Both the position numbers and the translations under genes were made by a program. 64,000 nt of DNA, from assembly GCA_024529925.1 (NCBI GenBank), contig JAFEUB010001040.1:87001-151000 (forward strand). The letters run 5' to 3'. This document shows, one piece after another, positions 10,569-21,539 of this stretch. Origin of the DNA: Ophthalmolycus amberensis (taxonomy: Eukaryota > Chordata > Actinopteri > Perciformes > Zoarcidae). The notes under the pieces are model-generated. The model was not told the DNA's origin. It saw only the letters and a list, made by a program, of their open reading frames with translations, and did no database searches. Every line of letters starts with the position of its first letter. Position 1 is the first letter of the stretch.

Positions 10569-10799
10569 ACGCACTCTAAACTGCGCAATACACACCCATT
10601 ATAAAGTCAGAAAAGGGCTGAAAAATCATAAAAGTTAAATTGCTGCAGTTCAAAAAGTTTAAAAGATATCAAAAAGCTGAATCATGTGGCAATAGTTAAG
10701 GGTTTTCTCAACATTGTAAAGTTGAAATGGTGTCTGTAGCTGAAAGTATGAGGAAGTTGAAGGATTTGAAAGTTTAAGAAGTTTAAGAGGATTTGAAAA

Positions 10800-11033
10800 T
10801 ATTCTCCATAGAGATCCCATTGAAAAGAAAAAGCTTAATAATTCAAAAAGTTTAAAGGTTAGAAATATGAAAAGTCATAGCACCCCTCTGGTGAAAGAGC
10901 TGGACATTTTAATAGTTGAACGGTTTCTGTAGCTTAAAATAATGAAGGAGAAGAAGAGGTGGGACGGAAGAAATAGAAGTTGAATAAAGATTCAAAGAAC
11001 AATAGTTGGAATACTTAACAGCATTCCAACAAT
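10800..11033. repeat. repeat ending in a GCATTCC hairpin
   Basis: Shares CACCCCTCTGGTGAAAGAGC and GGTTTCTGTAGCTTAAAAT with 21.11-21.29 kb. It ends in a short stem-loop, TTGGAATACTTAACAGCATT then CCAACAAT, whose second copy at 21.26-21.29 kb has a perfect stem (GGAATGCT/AGCATTCC). Terminal hairpins occur in some rolling-circle and other elements; I do not assign a class. Confidence 0.55.
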
Positions 11034-11461
11034 AAAGAAACAGGACAACTAAACAGTTAGATAGACAGCTTGTATTTTAGCTTCTTTGTTAAAATTTGCT
11101 ATTATCCGAGCCACATGTTAGCTTGTACAAACATTAAGGGGGGTGGAGGGAAATTGCGGACAGAGCAGATTGTACTAGGTTCTGCTTTTGTTAACTTGTA
11201 TGTGATTCAATGAAGATTGGTGCTGCAGTGTGATAGTACATTTGACAAAACTTTAGAAATTACCGATAACAAGCACCGGTAACTCCATGGAAGATGACCC
11301 ACTCCCTATGGAGATATACATATGGCTGAATTTAAGCTAATGAGATCACAATGATTTTTAGTTTCAGGTTATTATACTTATATTATTTTCCATTTCTGCC
11401 AATAAATCCCCCCAAATATTACACACAGATTCTTTAAACAACCCAGGTAGCCAAAATGACC

Positions 11462-12012
11462 TGGCCCAGATCCGGCATAAGCCCGGCACGCTGGAAGAAA
11501 CGCGTCGGGCCGGGTCCGGTTGCCGACTCGTCTGAGACTCGGCATGAATGACGCCCCAGAATCGGGCCGAATACACCGGCCCGATTCCGGATGCCGTCAC
11601 TGGGCCGTAATCGAAACTAACCAGGGCCAGCATCGGCCCGAGCTCGGCTCGCCAGAAGAAACGCGTCGGGCCGGGTCCGGTTGCCGACTCGGCTGAGACT
11701 CGGCATGAATGACGCCCCAGAATCGGGCCGAATACATCGGCCCGATTCCGGATGCCGTCACTGGGCCGTAATCGAAACTAACCAGGGCCAGCATCGGCCC
11801 GAGCTCGGCTCGCCAGAAGAAACGCGTCGGGCCGGGTCCGGTTGCCGACTCGGCTGAGATGACGCCCCAGAATCGGGCCGAATACACCGGCCCGATTCCG
11901 GATGCCGACACTGCCGTCACTGGGCCGTAATCGAAAATAACCGGAGCCAGCATCGGCCCGAACTCGGCTCTGGCCCGGTTGCCGACTCGGCATGAATGAC
12001 GCCCCAGAATCG
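11462..12012. repeat. GC-rich tandem array, left (161-bp unit)
   Basis: Three near-complete units and a partial fourth. Markers: GAAGAAACGCGTCGGGCCGG at about 11494, 11655 and 11816, GGCCCGATTCCGGATGCCGT in each unit, and CGGCATGAATGACGCCCCAG. Minus-strand ORFs through it are open only because of composition. Confidence 0.9.
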
Positions 12013-12032
12013 TCGTAGTCATTTTGTAAATA

Positions 12033-12233
12033 GTGGAAGCAATGTCGAGGATATCTACCAGGGAGAGGAAAGTCCAGCGAGATTTTTGGAGGAGGATGGA
12101 CAGGAGGAGACCGAATGACTGGATGTGTGAGGAGTGCAAGGTTGGGCTCTGTCTTCAGCTGGAAAGGAACTGCTTCAGGGACTACCCTGGAGCTAAACAA
12201 CGCCTCGACATGGACAATTATAACAGCCTGTAG
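12033..12233 (+). pseudogene. possible piggyBac-like Cys-rich C-terminal fragment
   Basis: A 66-codon frame contains WMCEECKVGLCLQLERNCFRDY, resembling the C-x2-C-x4-C...CF-x-Y part of the Cys-rich domain at the C-terminus of piggyBac-type transposases. Nothing upstream encodes a catalytic domain. Similarity is short and the frame could be fortuitous. Confidence 0.35.
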
Positions 12234-13062
12234 CATTGAAAGCTCTCTAGGCAAACAAAACAGTTTGAGAAGATGTAAATCTCAAAAGTCATGTTCATGT
12301 ACAATTTACAAAGAGAAACTTGATGAAATTCAAATCCGTTTATTTACTTTTTTGTTCACACTGTTTTAAGCATTTATAACATATACAGTATTAAAAGGGT
12401 AACATTTAATTACAATGAAAACACAAACAACTGCCAAACAACACCACACCGTGGTAGAGAAGTTGTCACTCCGGCATTGGCTTCAAATGCCAATCTTCAA
12501 ACCCGGAGGTTGCAGCCTGGTAGAAACAGAGACAAGAAAGAGAGTTGTGAGATCTCACAATTTACAAAACATAAATGGTAAATCTATCAATAATATTGCA
12601 AATCGTTCTCACTCCTTATGCATCAAATATCGTGTCTGTATATAATGTAATAAAATGTCTGACACCGGCAACGCCTGTGCGACACACTATGAAGCACCAG
12701 GCTTCCAACACAAACACACCTGCGTTCTTAATACAAGCTCAGAACTGACGTAGTGTAGAGTGTGAGATAGTCCACACAAGCCAGAGAGTGGGTCAAACAA
12801 ACACAGGACTTTTGTCAAGGAGAACACTGTTGTAAAAATGCGTAACTAAGGTATTGTTAGTCAAGTGAGTCGTTATCATAAGTCACAAAACTCAGACTCT
12901 CTTTTCCTAAACAAACAGTAAATAAGTGGTTTTGTTGCCTAAACCATACCTTCCTGTCGAGGTGGGAATTTCTTTTTTTGTATAAGACACGTATGCATGT
13001 AATGAGCGTCCCTGACACATCCAAAACTGACACTAGAGGGGAACGTAGTCATTGTTTGAAGC

Positions 13063-15939
13063 TTAGTAGCACTGACTGCGGTATTTGACACATTGGGGTG
13101 AGAATGTGTTGAGTATTGAAAGCACACTTACTAAGACTGGTTCAGGGGCCGCTTGCCTCAAGGCCCACTCTCTTCTCCCTCCATCTCGATCGGATGCCAG
13201 CTGGAGCCATCGCTTTATAAAGCGCTCCGTTTCTCCATCGCTTGCATTTGCGGTAACAGAATTGCGACGGACTGATTCTTTAAAAGGAAGAGATACACCG
13301 GTCACTGGCCATGTTCATTAAAAACTAGTCAAGTCAATCACATCAAAGTGCTATACTGTATGCTTTACATCAAAATAGACCCTAAAAGAACCAAAAGGAG
13401 ATTAAGAAACGTATAATGTAATAAATTCAGTGCATAGTGTATAGTGTTTTGTCTGCCATATGAATAGAATAACATGTAAACTATAAAAAGTGATGAACCT
13501 TGTAAACGTTTGATATCTAAATACCCTATTTAGAGCTCAGACATGTTGAAAACTGGTATGTTGAGTCGAAAAGTACAAATAATTAATTTCTAGTAATTAA
13601 TTTCTTGGTGACTGCACTTATTACTACTACTCAATGCTGTGGAGCACTTCTGAATAGTGTTTAAAATGCATTGAAATAATCTTAATTTTATTTAAAAACC
13701 GTCATTTATTGATGTATTGACAGACTAGTGTCTGTTAAGTGTTAAAGATTCAGAATGAAAGAAACCAATAAATACTTACTCGAAACAACATCTTTCAAAC
13801 CAAGGGACTCAAAGCCTGTTTTTCCATTCACCCCCCTCCAGTTGATTGTCTTTGCCAATGTGTTTGACACCATTTTGCCAAGGACTCTCCAGACTGTCTC
13901 CTTAATGGTCAACCCCCCAACAAGGCTAAAATAGGTGACCTGAAAGACAAAAATGAAAAAAGAGGCAAACCCGAAAACAAGTAAGTATGATAAATTACAA
14001 AACATTAACTAATAACGCAGGGCACATAGACAAAAACATTTTTTTGGTAATATTAACACAGAGGAACTCCAGTATATATATATATAACATCCAAAAATTC
14101 CACATCTGTCACATAAATTTGGTAAGACTTGACAAAAGTAGAGTAATATTGGCTTATAATTTATCTCCACACATATGTAGTTTTTGTAAAGGTCAGTATA
14201 GTCATGTTGGAATACTAAAATAAAATAAGTCACAAACTAAAGGGTCAAATATAAATTTAAGGGTCAATGGCAAGCCTCAATAGTAGTAGTCATGAAAGAA
14301 GACATACTTCATTGTCTCATAAGAGATCAACATGCAAAATGTTAGTCTACCAATTTCTCTTTGAAATCTGTATCCACAGATATCTTCGTCTCCACCTGAC
14401 GAAGGTCTTCCAGAGTACACAGTGGAAATCCTGACACATCTGGTAGTTCGGCTACGCGGCTCTGGCTCTGAAGCTGCAGCAGTATAACTTTTTGCTGCTC
14501 CTTGATGATTTCCAGCTGTGTCAGGATCTCATGAAGGATTGCTAACAAATAGATTGCAACACAAACCGATATGCCTTGATTATTTAGAGATGCGGCACAA
14601 CAGAAAAGACAGCAATTACTGTGTCCCAAACCAGTTGTTGTTGCAGTCAAAGGATGTAGTTACTTAATTTTCATGTAACTTTTTTTGAATGGAAAGAAAA
14701 TGATTAGTCAAGAAAACCTCGTAAAGCAAGTCATCTTTAATCCTACACCTTGGGTCCTCAAGCTAGCCAAATAGTGATAGTCAATTCATGCATAATAGAA
14801 ACCAACATGGAGGACAGAATCATTTGATTTATCATTTATTTACTTGAATCTTTTATGTCAAATAAGTTTCTGGTGTCACTGAAGATGCAGCTAAATGATG
14901 ATAACACTTACGTTCACATGAAGGCTGGAAAGATGTCATCAGACTTGGGGCCGACAGGGAATGTGGCACACTCTGTCTCCTGGCTGTCATTTGTGCTGGT
15001 ACAAGGTCAGAAGGAGGGTTTAGGCAGAAATAATGCTCATAGAGAGAATGATTGTGGAAAGTGTTGTACTATATAGTGTTTCAACTAATTTGCTCATCTT
15101 TAATACTTACGACTGAAAGCAGGCTGATGAGACCGGTAGGTTGGAGTCTCTCCCATAGGACTTGAAGGTACGGACAAGGAAAGTGGAAGACTAATGTTTG
15201 GGGCAGTGGGCAGTGCGGTTGGGCGTTTTTTCTTTCCTTTTGAGATTTCTGGCTGCTCCTCGTCACTTTCACTGTCAGAGATCCAGCGTTTTGGGGTTCT
15301 GTTGAACAAAATAACTTGTATCAGGAATATCATGAATAACAAGAAGCTTTATATGAGTGTTTAGTGTTTATCTAACCAGGGTGACTATGTTGTAAAACAA
15401 AAAATTATTAAATCAAAACTAAACTAACTTCGCAAAATACAATTGTGTTCACTGCTACATAAACAAATAGTAAGACAAAAAAAACATCATTACTTGCAAA
15501 AGATGCACATTATATATATTTACGTTTTCCTCCTTTTTAAATAAGCTGGACGCTGGTCCACTTCATCCTCAGTTTGGAGGTCTGATGTCTGCAGGGCCTT
15601 TGGGAGGAGCAGTCGAGCCTCATCGTATGTATCTGTGAAGAGAAAATATATATTTGACGTCCAAATGGAAATACAAATACTTCAACCAGAAAAGGCATAT
15701 TTTTCTGAGTTCATGTCATTTTGCTACACAAAATGTTATGTCAGATTCTTACCTTTAGTTGCCCTGATTCTTATGGCGAAGCTTTCCCATGAAGCACCAG
15801 GGGGATGAGCTTTCATTATGGCCTTGTCGCATCTTTGTCTCTCCTTGTAAGGAGGCCAAACAGCTCTCTCATCTTTAACCCACTGGTCAGGAACAACTTC
15901 TGTGTCCCCAGTGTCAGTGAACTCCACTATGTGGTACAT
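13063..15939 (-). CDS. DUF4806-type protein, six exons, intact
   Basis: Exons on minus: 15939-15753, 15632-15524, 15298-15111, 14541-14351, 13939-13780 and 13277-13063. All borders are GT/AG, phases agree, and the sum is 1050 nt (349 residues plus stop). The N-terminus MYHIVEFTDTGDTEVVPDQW with WPPYK forms a small module seen at the start of this family. A basic and acidic linker follows (TPKRWISDSESDEEQ), then a coiled coil (ILTQLEIIKEQQKVILLQLQ), then the DUF4806 core: CTLEDLRQVETK, KLVTYFSLVGGLTIKETVWR and LAKTINWRGVNGKTGF. The last exon reads ERFIKRWLQLASDRDGGRRE. I recall such genes as TE-linked, and this one sits inside the TIR-bounded interval; its biochemical role is unknown to me. 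The last ~25 residues are less family-like. Confidence 0.78.
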
Positions 15940-16149
15940 TTTCCGTTAATAAAAAAAAAAATTGTATTCTACAACTCGTCACGCCATGCAGGAATCAATG
16001 TTCAGGACTCTTTCTAACTGCCCATCTCAAAAATACTGTGAGAAACAACAAAAAATTTGATACAAGCCATTGAGGTGGAACACTGTGCATGCATGCATCA
16101 ATAATACTGTGCTATCTTTTGTATATTAAAACATTTTTATTTAAGGTCA

Positions 16150-16330
16150 GGCATTACTGACCATGTTGTCTTTACTATCAGCTGTAAAGTCTGCATTATT
16201 ACGGAGGAAGCAGCTGTTATTGGAGCGAGCAGCGTGTCCAGCGGCGTAATCAGACCTACGGAGCGGCCGTCTGAAGTCACGTTAGCGGCTTTGAGCAACT
16301 AATCTACTTCCTGTTTACAGCGGCACCCAC
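16150..16330 (+). repeat. fragment related to the 48.4-kb Harbinger family
   Basis: GGAGGAAGCAGCTGTTATT and ACGGAGCGGCCGTCTGAAG have close counterparts at 48818-48900, and CACTTCCTGTTTAC-like sequence follows in both. It is an internal fragment without ends. Confidence 0.55.
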
Positions 16331-16655
16331 CCTCATGCCCACTGTATGTGTATGTTTGTTTTGAGCGGGTTTGGCGCGTCAGAGTTACTCCTGGTATTTA
16401 ATCAGACTCCTGATATTGTCTGTTAAATTAAGCTTTATTTTTCTTGGAAGAGGTAACCTATCACGTGAGCGAGACATGTGTCGGGCGGATGAAATTGCGA
16501 GAGAATCCGGTCAATTTTCAAAATAAAACTTCTTTCAGACTCTGATAATCAATAAAACAGAAATAATATAATATTTATTCTTTCTGTGCGGCCCGGTACC
16601 AAATGATCCACGGCCCGGTAGCGGTCCGCGGCCCGTTTGGGGACCACTTATTTAG
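16330..16655 (-). mobile_element. hAT 3'-end fragment
   Basis: On the minus strand GTGGTCCCCAAACGGGCCGC begins a terminus with alternating 'ccgcggacc/gggccgtgg' words typical of fish hAT elements. Inward are AATAAATATTA and TTATTGATTATCAGAGTC. The other end is absent. Confidence 0.6.
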
Positions 16656-17041
16656 AAAACGTTTAAAACAATAACGTATTAGTTTGGATGTCGACTCGAG
16701 AGCCGCAACAGAGGGGCTGCAGAGCCACGTTGCAGCTCCCGAGCCTTTGCTGATCCCCGGATGAATCGAGCCGCTAAATAAAAAGTTAACCCTGTAGTTT
16801 ATGTGGAAATCACTGTACTAGCTGGTTTCAACTCGAAATGACATAACCTTAGTATAATTAAAACAAGCATTCATTGAATACTATGCATAGTATTCTCATG
16901 ACACGGTTAGATAGCTTGCTACAAGCGCGGTTAACGTTCCCTGTTGAATATACACGGGGCAGGTGGACGAATTGAGCTTCTTTCAAAAACGAGTATTTGA
17001 TATCTAAATGTGTTAAATATCTCCCACCATATTAGAACAAT
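16656..17041. other. no recognised feature
   Basis: No coding or terminal-repeat signal recognised between the hAT end and the LINE fragment. Confidence 0.4.
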
Positions 17042-18056
17042 TTGATAATGCTTGCACTTACCACAAATGCGGATGTCGGTGGAGGAAAAAAGAGAAATTG
17101 CGGGAACGTGGTCCAGATCCTTTTATACCCTAAGAGGAGCGACACTGAAAAGCTGAATAACAGGTTTTCGGCCAACGACCCCTCATCAGTTTGGAGAGGC
17201 CTGGAAGTACTCACCAACTACAGGAGACCATCCCCCCCCACTGAGGCCAACCACCAACTGGCTGACGACCTGAATGCCTTCTCCTGCAGGTTCGATAAGC
17301 CTACCCTCACCCCCCACCTGCCCCATCAAACAACCATCTACACCCCCTGCCTCCTCATCTCTCCCAACCGCCCCCCCACCGGCACTGAGGATCTGCGAAG
17401 AGGATGTGAGTCAGCTCTTTCACAGACAGAAGATCAGGAAGGCACCAGGCCCAGACGGTGTGTCACCCTCCTGCCTGAAAGTCTGTGCTGACCAGCTGGC
17501 CCCCATCTTCACAAAGATCTTCAACCGATCACTGGAGCTGTGTGAAGTCCCCTCCTGCTTCAAACGCTCCACGATCATCCCGGTCCCCAAGAAATCCTCC
17601 ATCACAGGATTAAATGACTACAGGCCCGTCGCCCTGACGTCTGTGGTCATGAAATCCTTTGAAAGACTGGTGTTGACCCATCTGAAGAACATCACAGGAC
17701 CCATGCTGGACCCCCTGCAGTTTGCCTACCGTGCAAACAGGTCGGTGGATGATGCAGTCAACATGGGACTGCATTACATGCTGCAACACCTCGACTCCCC
17801 AGGGACATATGCAAGGGTTCTGTTCGTGGACTTCAGCTGTGTGTTTGGATCGGCCATACGAGCGATATATATATACACACTTTTTTCTCTTGGATATATA
17901 TTTATACTTGTATTATAGCTAAATGTTTATACCTACATCCGTTCTATTTGTGTTTGTACATTGTGTTTGTACATTGAGAGCGGAGTGGAAACCGGAGACA
18001 AATTCCATGTATGCGTAAGCACACATGGCCAATAAAGCTGATTCTGATTCTGATTA
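17042..18056 (+). mobile_element. Rex1/CR1-group LINE fragment with internal deletion
   Basis: Frames at 17042-17491 and 17274-17918 together encode the linker and first RT blocks: RKAPGPDGVSPSCLKVCADQ, NDYRPVALTSVVMKSFERLV, LDPLQFAYRANRSVDDAV and RVLFVDFS, with one frameshift around 17400. Coding sequence stops at VDFS. After an AT-rich junction the element's own 3' end follows, CACACATGGCCAATAAAGCT with (GATTCT)n to 18056. The YADD box and RT C-terminus are therefore deleted. Confidence 0.85.
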
Positions 18057-18690
18057 ACCCGGCTGCCATGTCTCAGCCAGAATAGGCCCGCGTTTATAAA
18101 TGCCAGATTGGGCCCGGATTTGGCAGCCATCAATGGGCCAGAACCTGTTTCAGTGCTGGCTGCCGATTAACCCGGCTGCCATATCACAGCCAGAATAGGC
18201 CCGCGTCTACAATGCCAGATTGGGCCCGGATTTGGCAGCCATCAACGGGCCAGAACCTGTTTCAGTGCTGGCTGCCGATTAACCCGGCTGCCATGTCTCA
18301 GCCAGAATAGGCCCGCGTTCATAATGCCAGATTGGGCCCAGATTTGGCAGCCATCAACGGGCCAGAACCTGTTTCAGTGCTGGCTGCCGATTAACCCGGC
18401 TGCCATATCACAGCCAGAATAGGCCCGCGTCTACAATGCCAGATTGGGCCCGGATTTGGCAGCCATCAACGGGCCAGAACCTGTTTCAGTGCTGGCTGCC
18501 GATTAACCCGGCTGCCATGTCTCAGCCAGAATAGGCCCGCGTTCATAATGCCAGATTGGGCCCAGATTTGGCAGCCATCAACGGGCCAGAACCTGTTTCA
18601 GTGCTGGCTGCCGATTAACCCGGCTGCCATGTCTCAGCCAGAATAGGCCCGCGTCTACAATGCCAGATTGGGCCCAGATTTGGCAAAAAT
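18057..18690. repeat. GC-rich tandem array, right (about 116-bp unit)
   Basis: Five to six units carrying GATTAACCCGGCTGCCAT, CAGCCAGAATAGGCCCGCGT, GATTGGGCCCGGATTTGGCA and CAACGGGCCAGAACCTG. Two sub-variants (CATGTCTCAGCC and CATATCACAGCC) alternate, indicating growth by a doubled unit. The array ends near 18690; the terminal segment holds further CCG-rich words before GGCTACCTGGG. Confidence 0.92.
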
Positions 18691-18879
18691 GAAATGGGCC
18701 AAAGCTGGCTCACATTTGGCCGCATCGAGCCGTAACACAGCCGAGTCAGCCGACACTCAGCCGCAATACGGCCGAGTCCGCTGGCTACCTGGGAAGTAAG
18801 AGTGGAAGAGCTTTGAGTAATCAATGCAGTGTAAATAGGCTTAGGATGAGCGCCAGGCTCTGAAGAAAATTTCATATAC

Positions 18880-18990
18880 CGTACGTCCCGGGCTATAAGC
18901 CGCACCGGTATATAGGCCACACCCGCGGATTTTTAAAAGAACAAGGAATTTTTCCATAGACAAGCCGCACCGGACTATAAGCCGCAGGTG
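18880..18990. repeat. CACCGGACTATAAGCCGC repeat fragment
   Basis: Repeated words ATAAGCCGCACCGG (about 18895 and 18960) are typical of a widespread fish MITE. No full ends located. Confidence 0.5.
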
Positions 18991-19057
18991 TCCCCGTTGA
19001 ACGACAAGATGCTTTTAACAGTACTACAGTTGTCTTCTTCTCTGAACATCATAACAT

Positions 19058-19280
19058 GTCCGACTCGCTAGCTTCTAAGCTAATTTTAACATTACTGCCA
19101 ATGGGGAAATGCTAACCGCGATTAGCATTGGCGAATATAATATATCTTCGTACATCTTTTCATGCAGACATACTTACATTACAGACTAAGGTCTCTCAAG
19201 GCTACCAAACGGAAGAAGTAAAACGAAGCAGCGTGTCTACGTAGCTCGTAGCTCTGAACAGCATTTACGGCTAACTGGCT
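19058..19280 (-). repeat. inverted relative of 48.89-49.19 kb
   Basis: GTCCGACTCGCTAGCTTCTA through ACCAAACGGAAGAAGTAAAA matches the reverse complement of 49020-49190 at roughly nine of ten positions by eye, and similarity continues to AGCTCGTAGCTCTGAA. It is interior sequence of the same family. Confidence 0.75.
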
Positions 19281-19383
19281 TGGCCAGTTGCTGCTAGCAC
19301 AACAGCTATTCAGAGCTATGAGCAACAACAGTTATTGCCTCGTTGCTTTTAGATTCTAATGAGAAGACACGCTGCTTTGTTTA

Positions 19384-20972
19384 TTAGTAGTATTAGTAGC
19401 ATTAGAATAAGTACTAGTAGTAGTAGTAGCAGTGATATTTATAGTAGTAGTAGAAGTTGTAGTTGTAGTAGAAGTATTATTAGTAGTAGAAGTATTAGTA
19501 ATTAGAAGAAGTAGTAGAAGACGTAGTATCAGTAGTCATAGTAATAGCTGTAGTATTGGTCGTAGTATTTAATATCACAGTGGTAGAAGTAGTAGTAGCA
19601 GTAGTAGCAGTACTAGTAGCAGTCGTACTAATAGCTGTAGGAGTATTACTACTTTTAGTAGCATGAATAGCAGTAGTAGTAGCAGTTGTATAAGTAATAG
19701 TAGTAGTGGTAGTAATAGCAGTAGTGGTAGTAATAATATTGATGGTAGCAGTAGCAGTAGTAGTAATAGTAGCAACAGCAAAAGTTATAGTAGAAGTAGT
19801 AGTAGCAGTAGTAGTAATACTATATTAGCAGCAGCAGTAGTAGTTGTCGCAGTATTAGTAAGAGCATTCATTTTTTTAACAAAAAAGCCTATTTTGAGCT
19901 TGTTTAAATACAGTTAATCCATGGGGCTTTTATTTTGAAAGGGTGGTGCTGGGTGGGGGGGAGAGGGGGAGAGGAGACATAATCATAATGTCTGACACAC
20001 ATAAACAGAGGTTATTAAATGCCTGGCTTCATCACAAGCATTTCAATTAGAATTCACTCTTTGGGGCTTTTATTTTGAAATGGTGTGTGTGTGTGTGTGG
20101 GGTCCTCTAAAAGTCTAAGACCTGAATGACTGTATGAGAGAGAGACACAGACAGGGAGAGAGAGAGAGAAGAAAGAATTAGTGAGAGAGAGAGAGAAGAA
20201 ATAATTAGTGACAGAGAGAGAGAGAAGAAAGAATTAGTGAGTGAGTGAGAGAGAGAGAGAAGAAAGAATTAGTGAGAGAGAGAGAGACACTCTGATATCT
20301 CTGGCAAACTTTCTCATTTGGAGATTGTGCTATGTTTTATCTTTTACAGCTTACATGACTATTGTCCTGCTCTGCCATGTCTTTCCTCGCCTCTCCCTAG
20401 CGGTGTGTGTAAATGTCACTCGAATCAGGAAACTTATCAGAATACCCATATTTGATTGGCCGAACTGCAACAAATCATGTGTGTGCGGCTTTTATTTTAA
20501 AATGGGGTAGGTGTGTGTGTGTGTGTGGGCGGGGGGGGGTCCTCTAAAAGTCTCCAAGACCTGAATGACTGTATGAGAGACACACAGCGAGAGAGAGAGA
20601 GCGAGAGAGAGAGAGAGAGAGGAGTGCATGTGTGTCTGTGAGTCTGTGTGTTCACCAACATCCCTAATTGGCTCAATCGCAAACACCTGTGTGCCTGAAG
20701 CCATTTCATGGAGATAAAACAGGGAAACACCTCTCAAACAAATCATCAAAACTCCCATAACCGTAGCTCCTATTGCTCCGATATTAATAATTGAGAGGAA
20801 GGATGACTTGAGAAACAGATCCTGTAAAAATTGTGTCTGTAGTGTAAAAAATGTGGCTTAACTGGCGATCTAGAAATGGAGTACCGTGTTCTGTGGAAGA
20901 TGTTTTTGAAGCAAAATTTAACATTGGTCTCTATGGAGCAGAAAGTTGCTTTTCCTCTCAATTAACGGCTTC
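19384..20972. repeat. AGT-repeat segment, copy 2 of a duplication
   Basis: Same block order as 9310-10568. Copy 2 carries an extra internal duplication: the block TTTATTTTGAAATGG, GT run, CCTCTAAAAGTCT, GACCTGAATGACTGTATGAG appears at about 20070-20140 and again at 20490-20580. Between them are long GAGA runs (20150-20290). Similarity ends at CTCAATTAACGGCTTC (20972). Confidence 0.88.
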
Positions 20973-21109
20973 TGTGTCAAATGTGGAAATCTGTGGGATT
21001 CCACAGTAATTTGTCTACGACAAGGACAATATTAGCTCCTTCTACATCCAGAAATTATGCATGAAGAGTGAAGATTGTGGACACAGTGGTTAGAAATATT
21101 GGTTAGAAA

Positions 21110-21290
21110 TATTAAAAGTCAGAGCACCCCTCTGGTGAAAGAGCTGAACATTTTGATAGTTGAACGGTTTCTGTAGCTTAAAATATGAAGGAGCAGAAGA
21201 GTTTCAAAAAAAGGGGGACGGAAGAAATAGAAGTTGAAGAAAGAGTCGAAGAACAATAGTTGGAATGCTTCACAGCATTCCAACAATTAG
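21110..21290. repeat. hairpin-ended repeat, second copy
   Basis: Counterpart of 10.80-11.03 kb. It ends GTTGGAATGCTTCACAGCAT then TCCAACAAT, an 8-bp perfect stem with a 4-base loop. Confidence 0.55.
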
Positions 21291-21539
21291 TTGAGAAGAA
21301 CAATCTGCTGCATTTAGAAGAAAACTGAGAAATCCGATTGCAGATGAAAAAACTATTATTATTTGATGGAATACTAACATATCCAACAGGAACAGCACAG
21401 ATGTTTAACAGTCTCACGCCGCTATTACCATATGAGGAAGTTAGAACAAGGCTTATTGAATCAGATATAATCAAATCAGTATTGTAAGTTGAGATATTTC
21501 ATTCCAAAACAATCTTAACTCTATTTATTAGGAGATATT

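Larger units (their letters stand above)
11442..18793. mobile_element. candidate 7.35-kb DNA transposon with DUF4806-type gene
   Basis: Left terminus CCCAGGTAGCCA (11442-11453) and right terminus TGGCTACCTGGG (18782-18793) are perfect 12-bp inverted repeats. Both flanks start with AA (11440-11441, 18794-18795), a possible 2-bp duplication. Immediately inside each end is a GC-rich tandem array (161-bp unit left, about 116-bp unit right) with a related core. The interior holds an intact six-exon DUF4806-type gene, a possible piggyBac-like Cys-rich fragment, a hAT end and a LINE fragment. No transposase is visible. The two ends could still belong to separate elements. Confidence 0.55.

Noticed and set aside
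11364..12254. Long minus-strand ORFs over the left GC-rich array
   Set aside because: The frame repeats with the 161-bp unit and reflects GC composition and unit length, not a protein.
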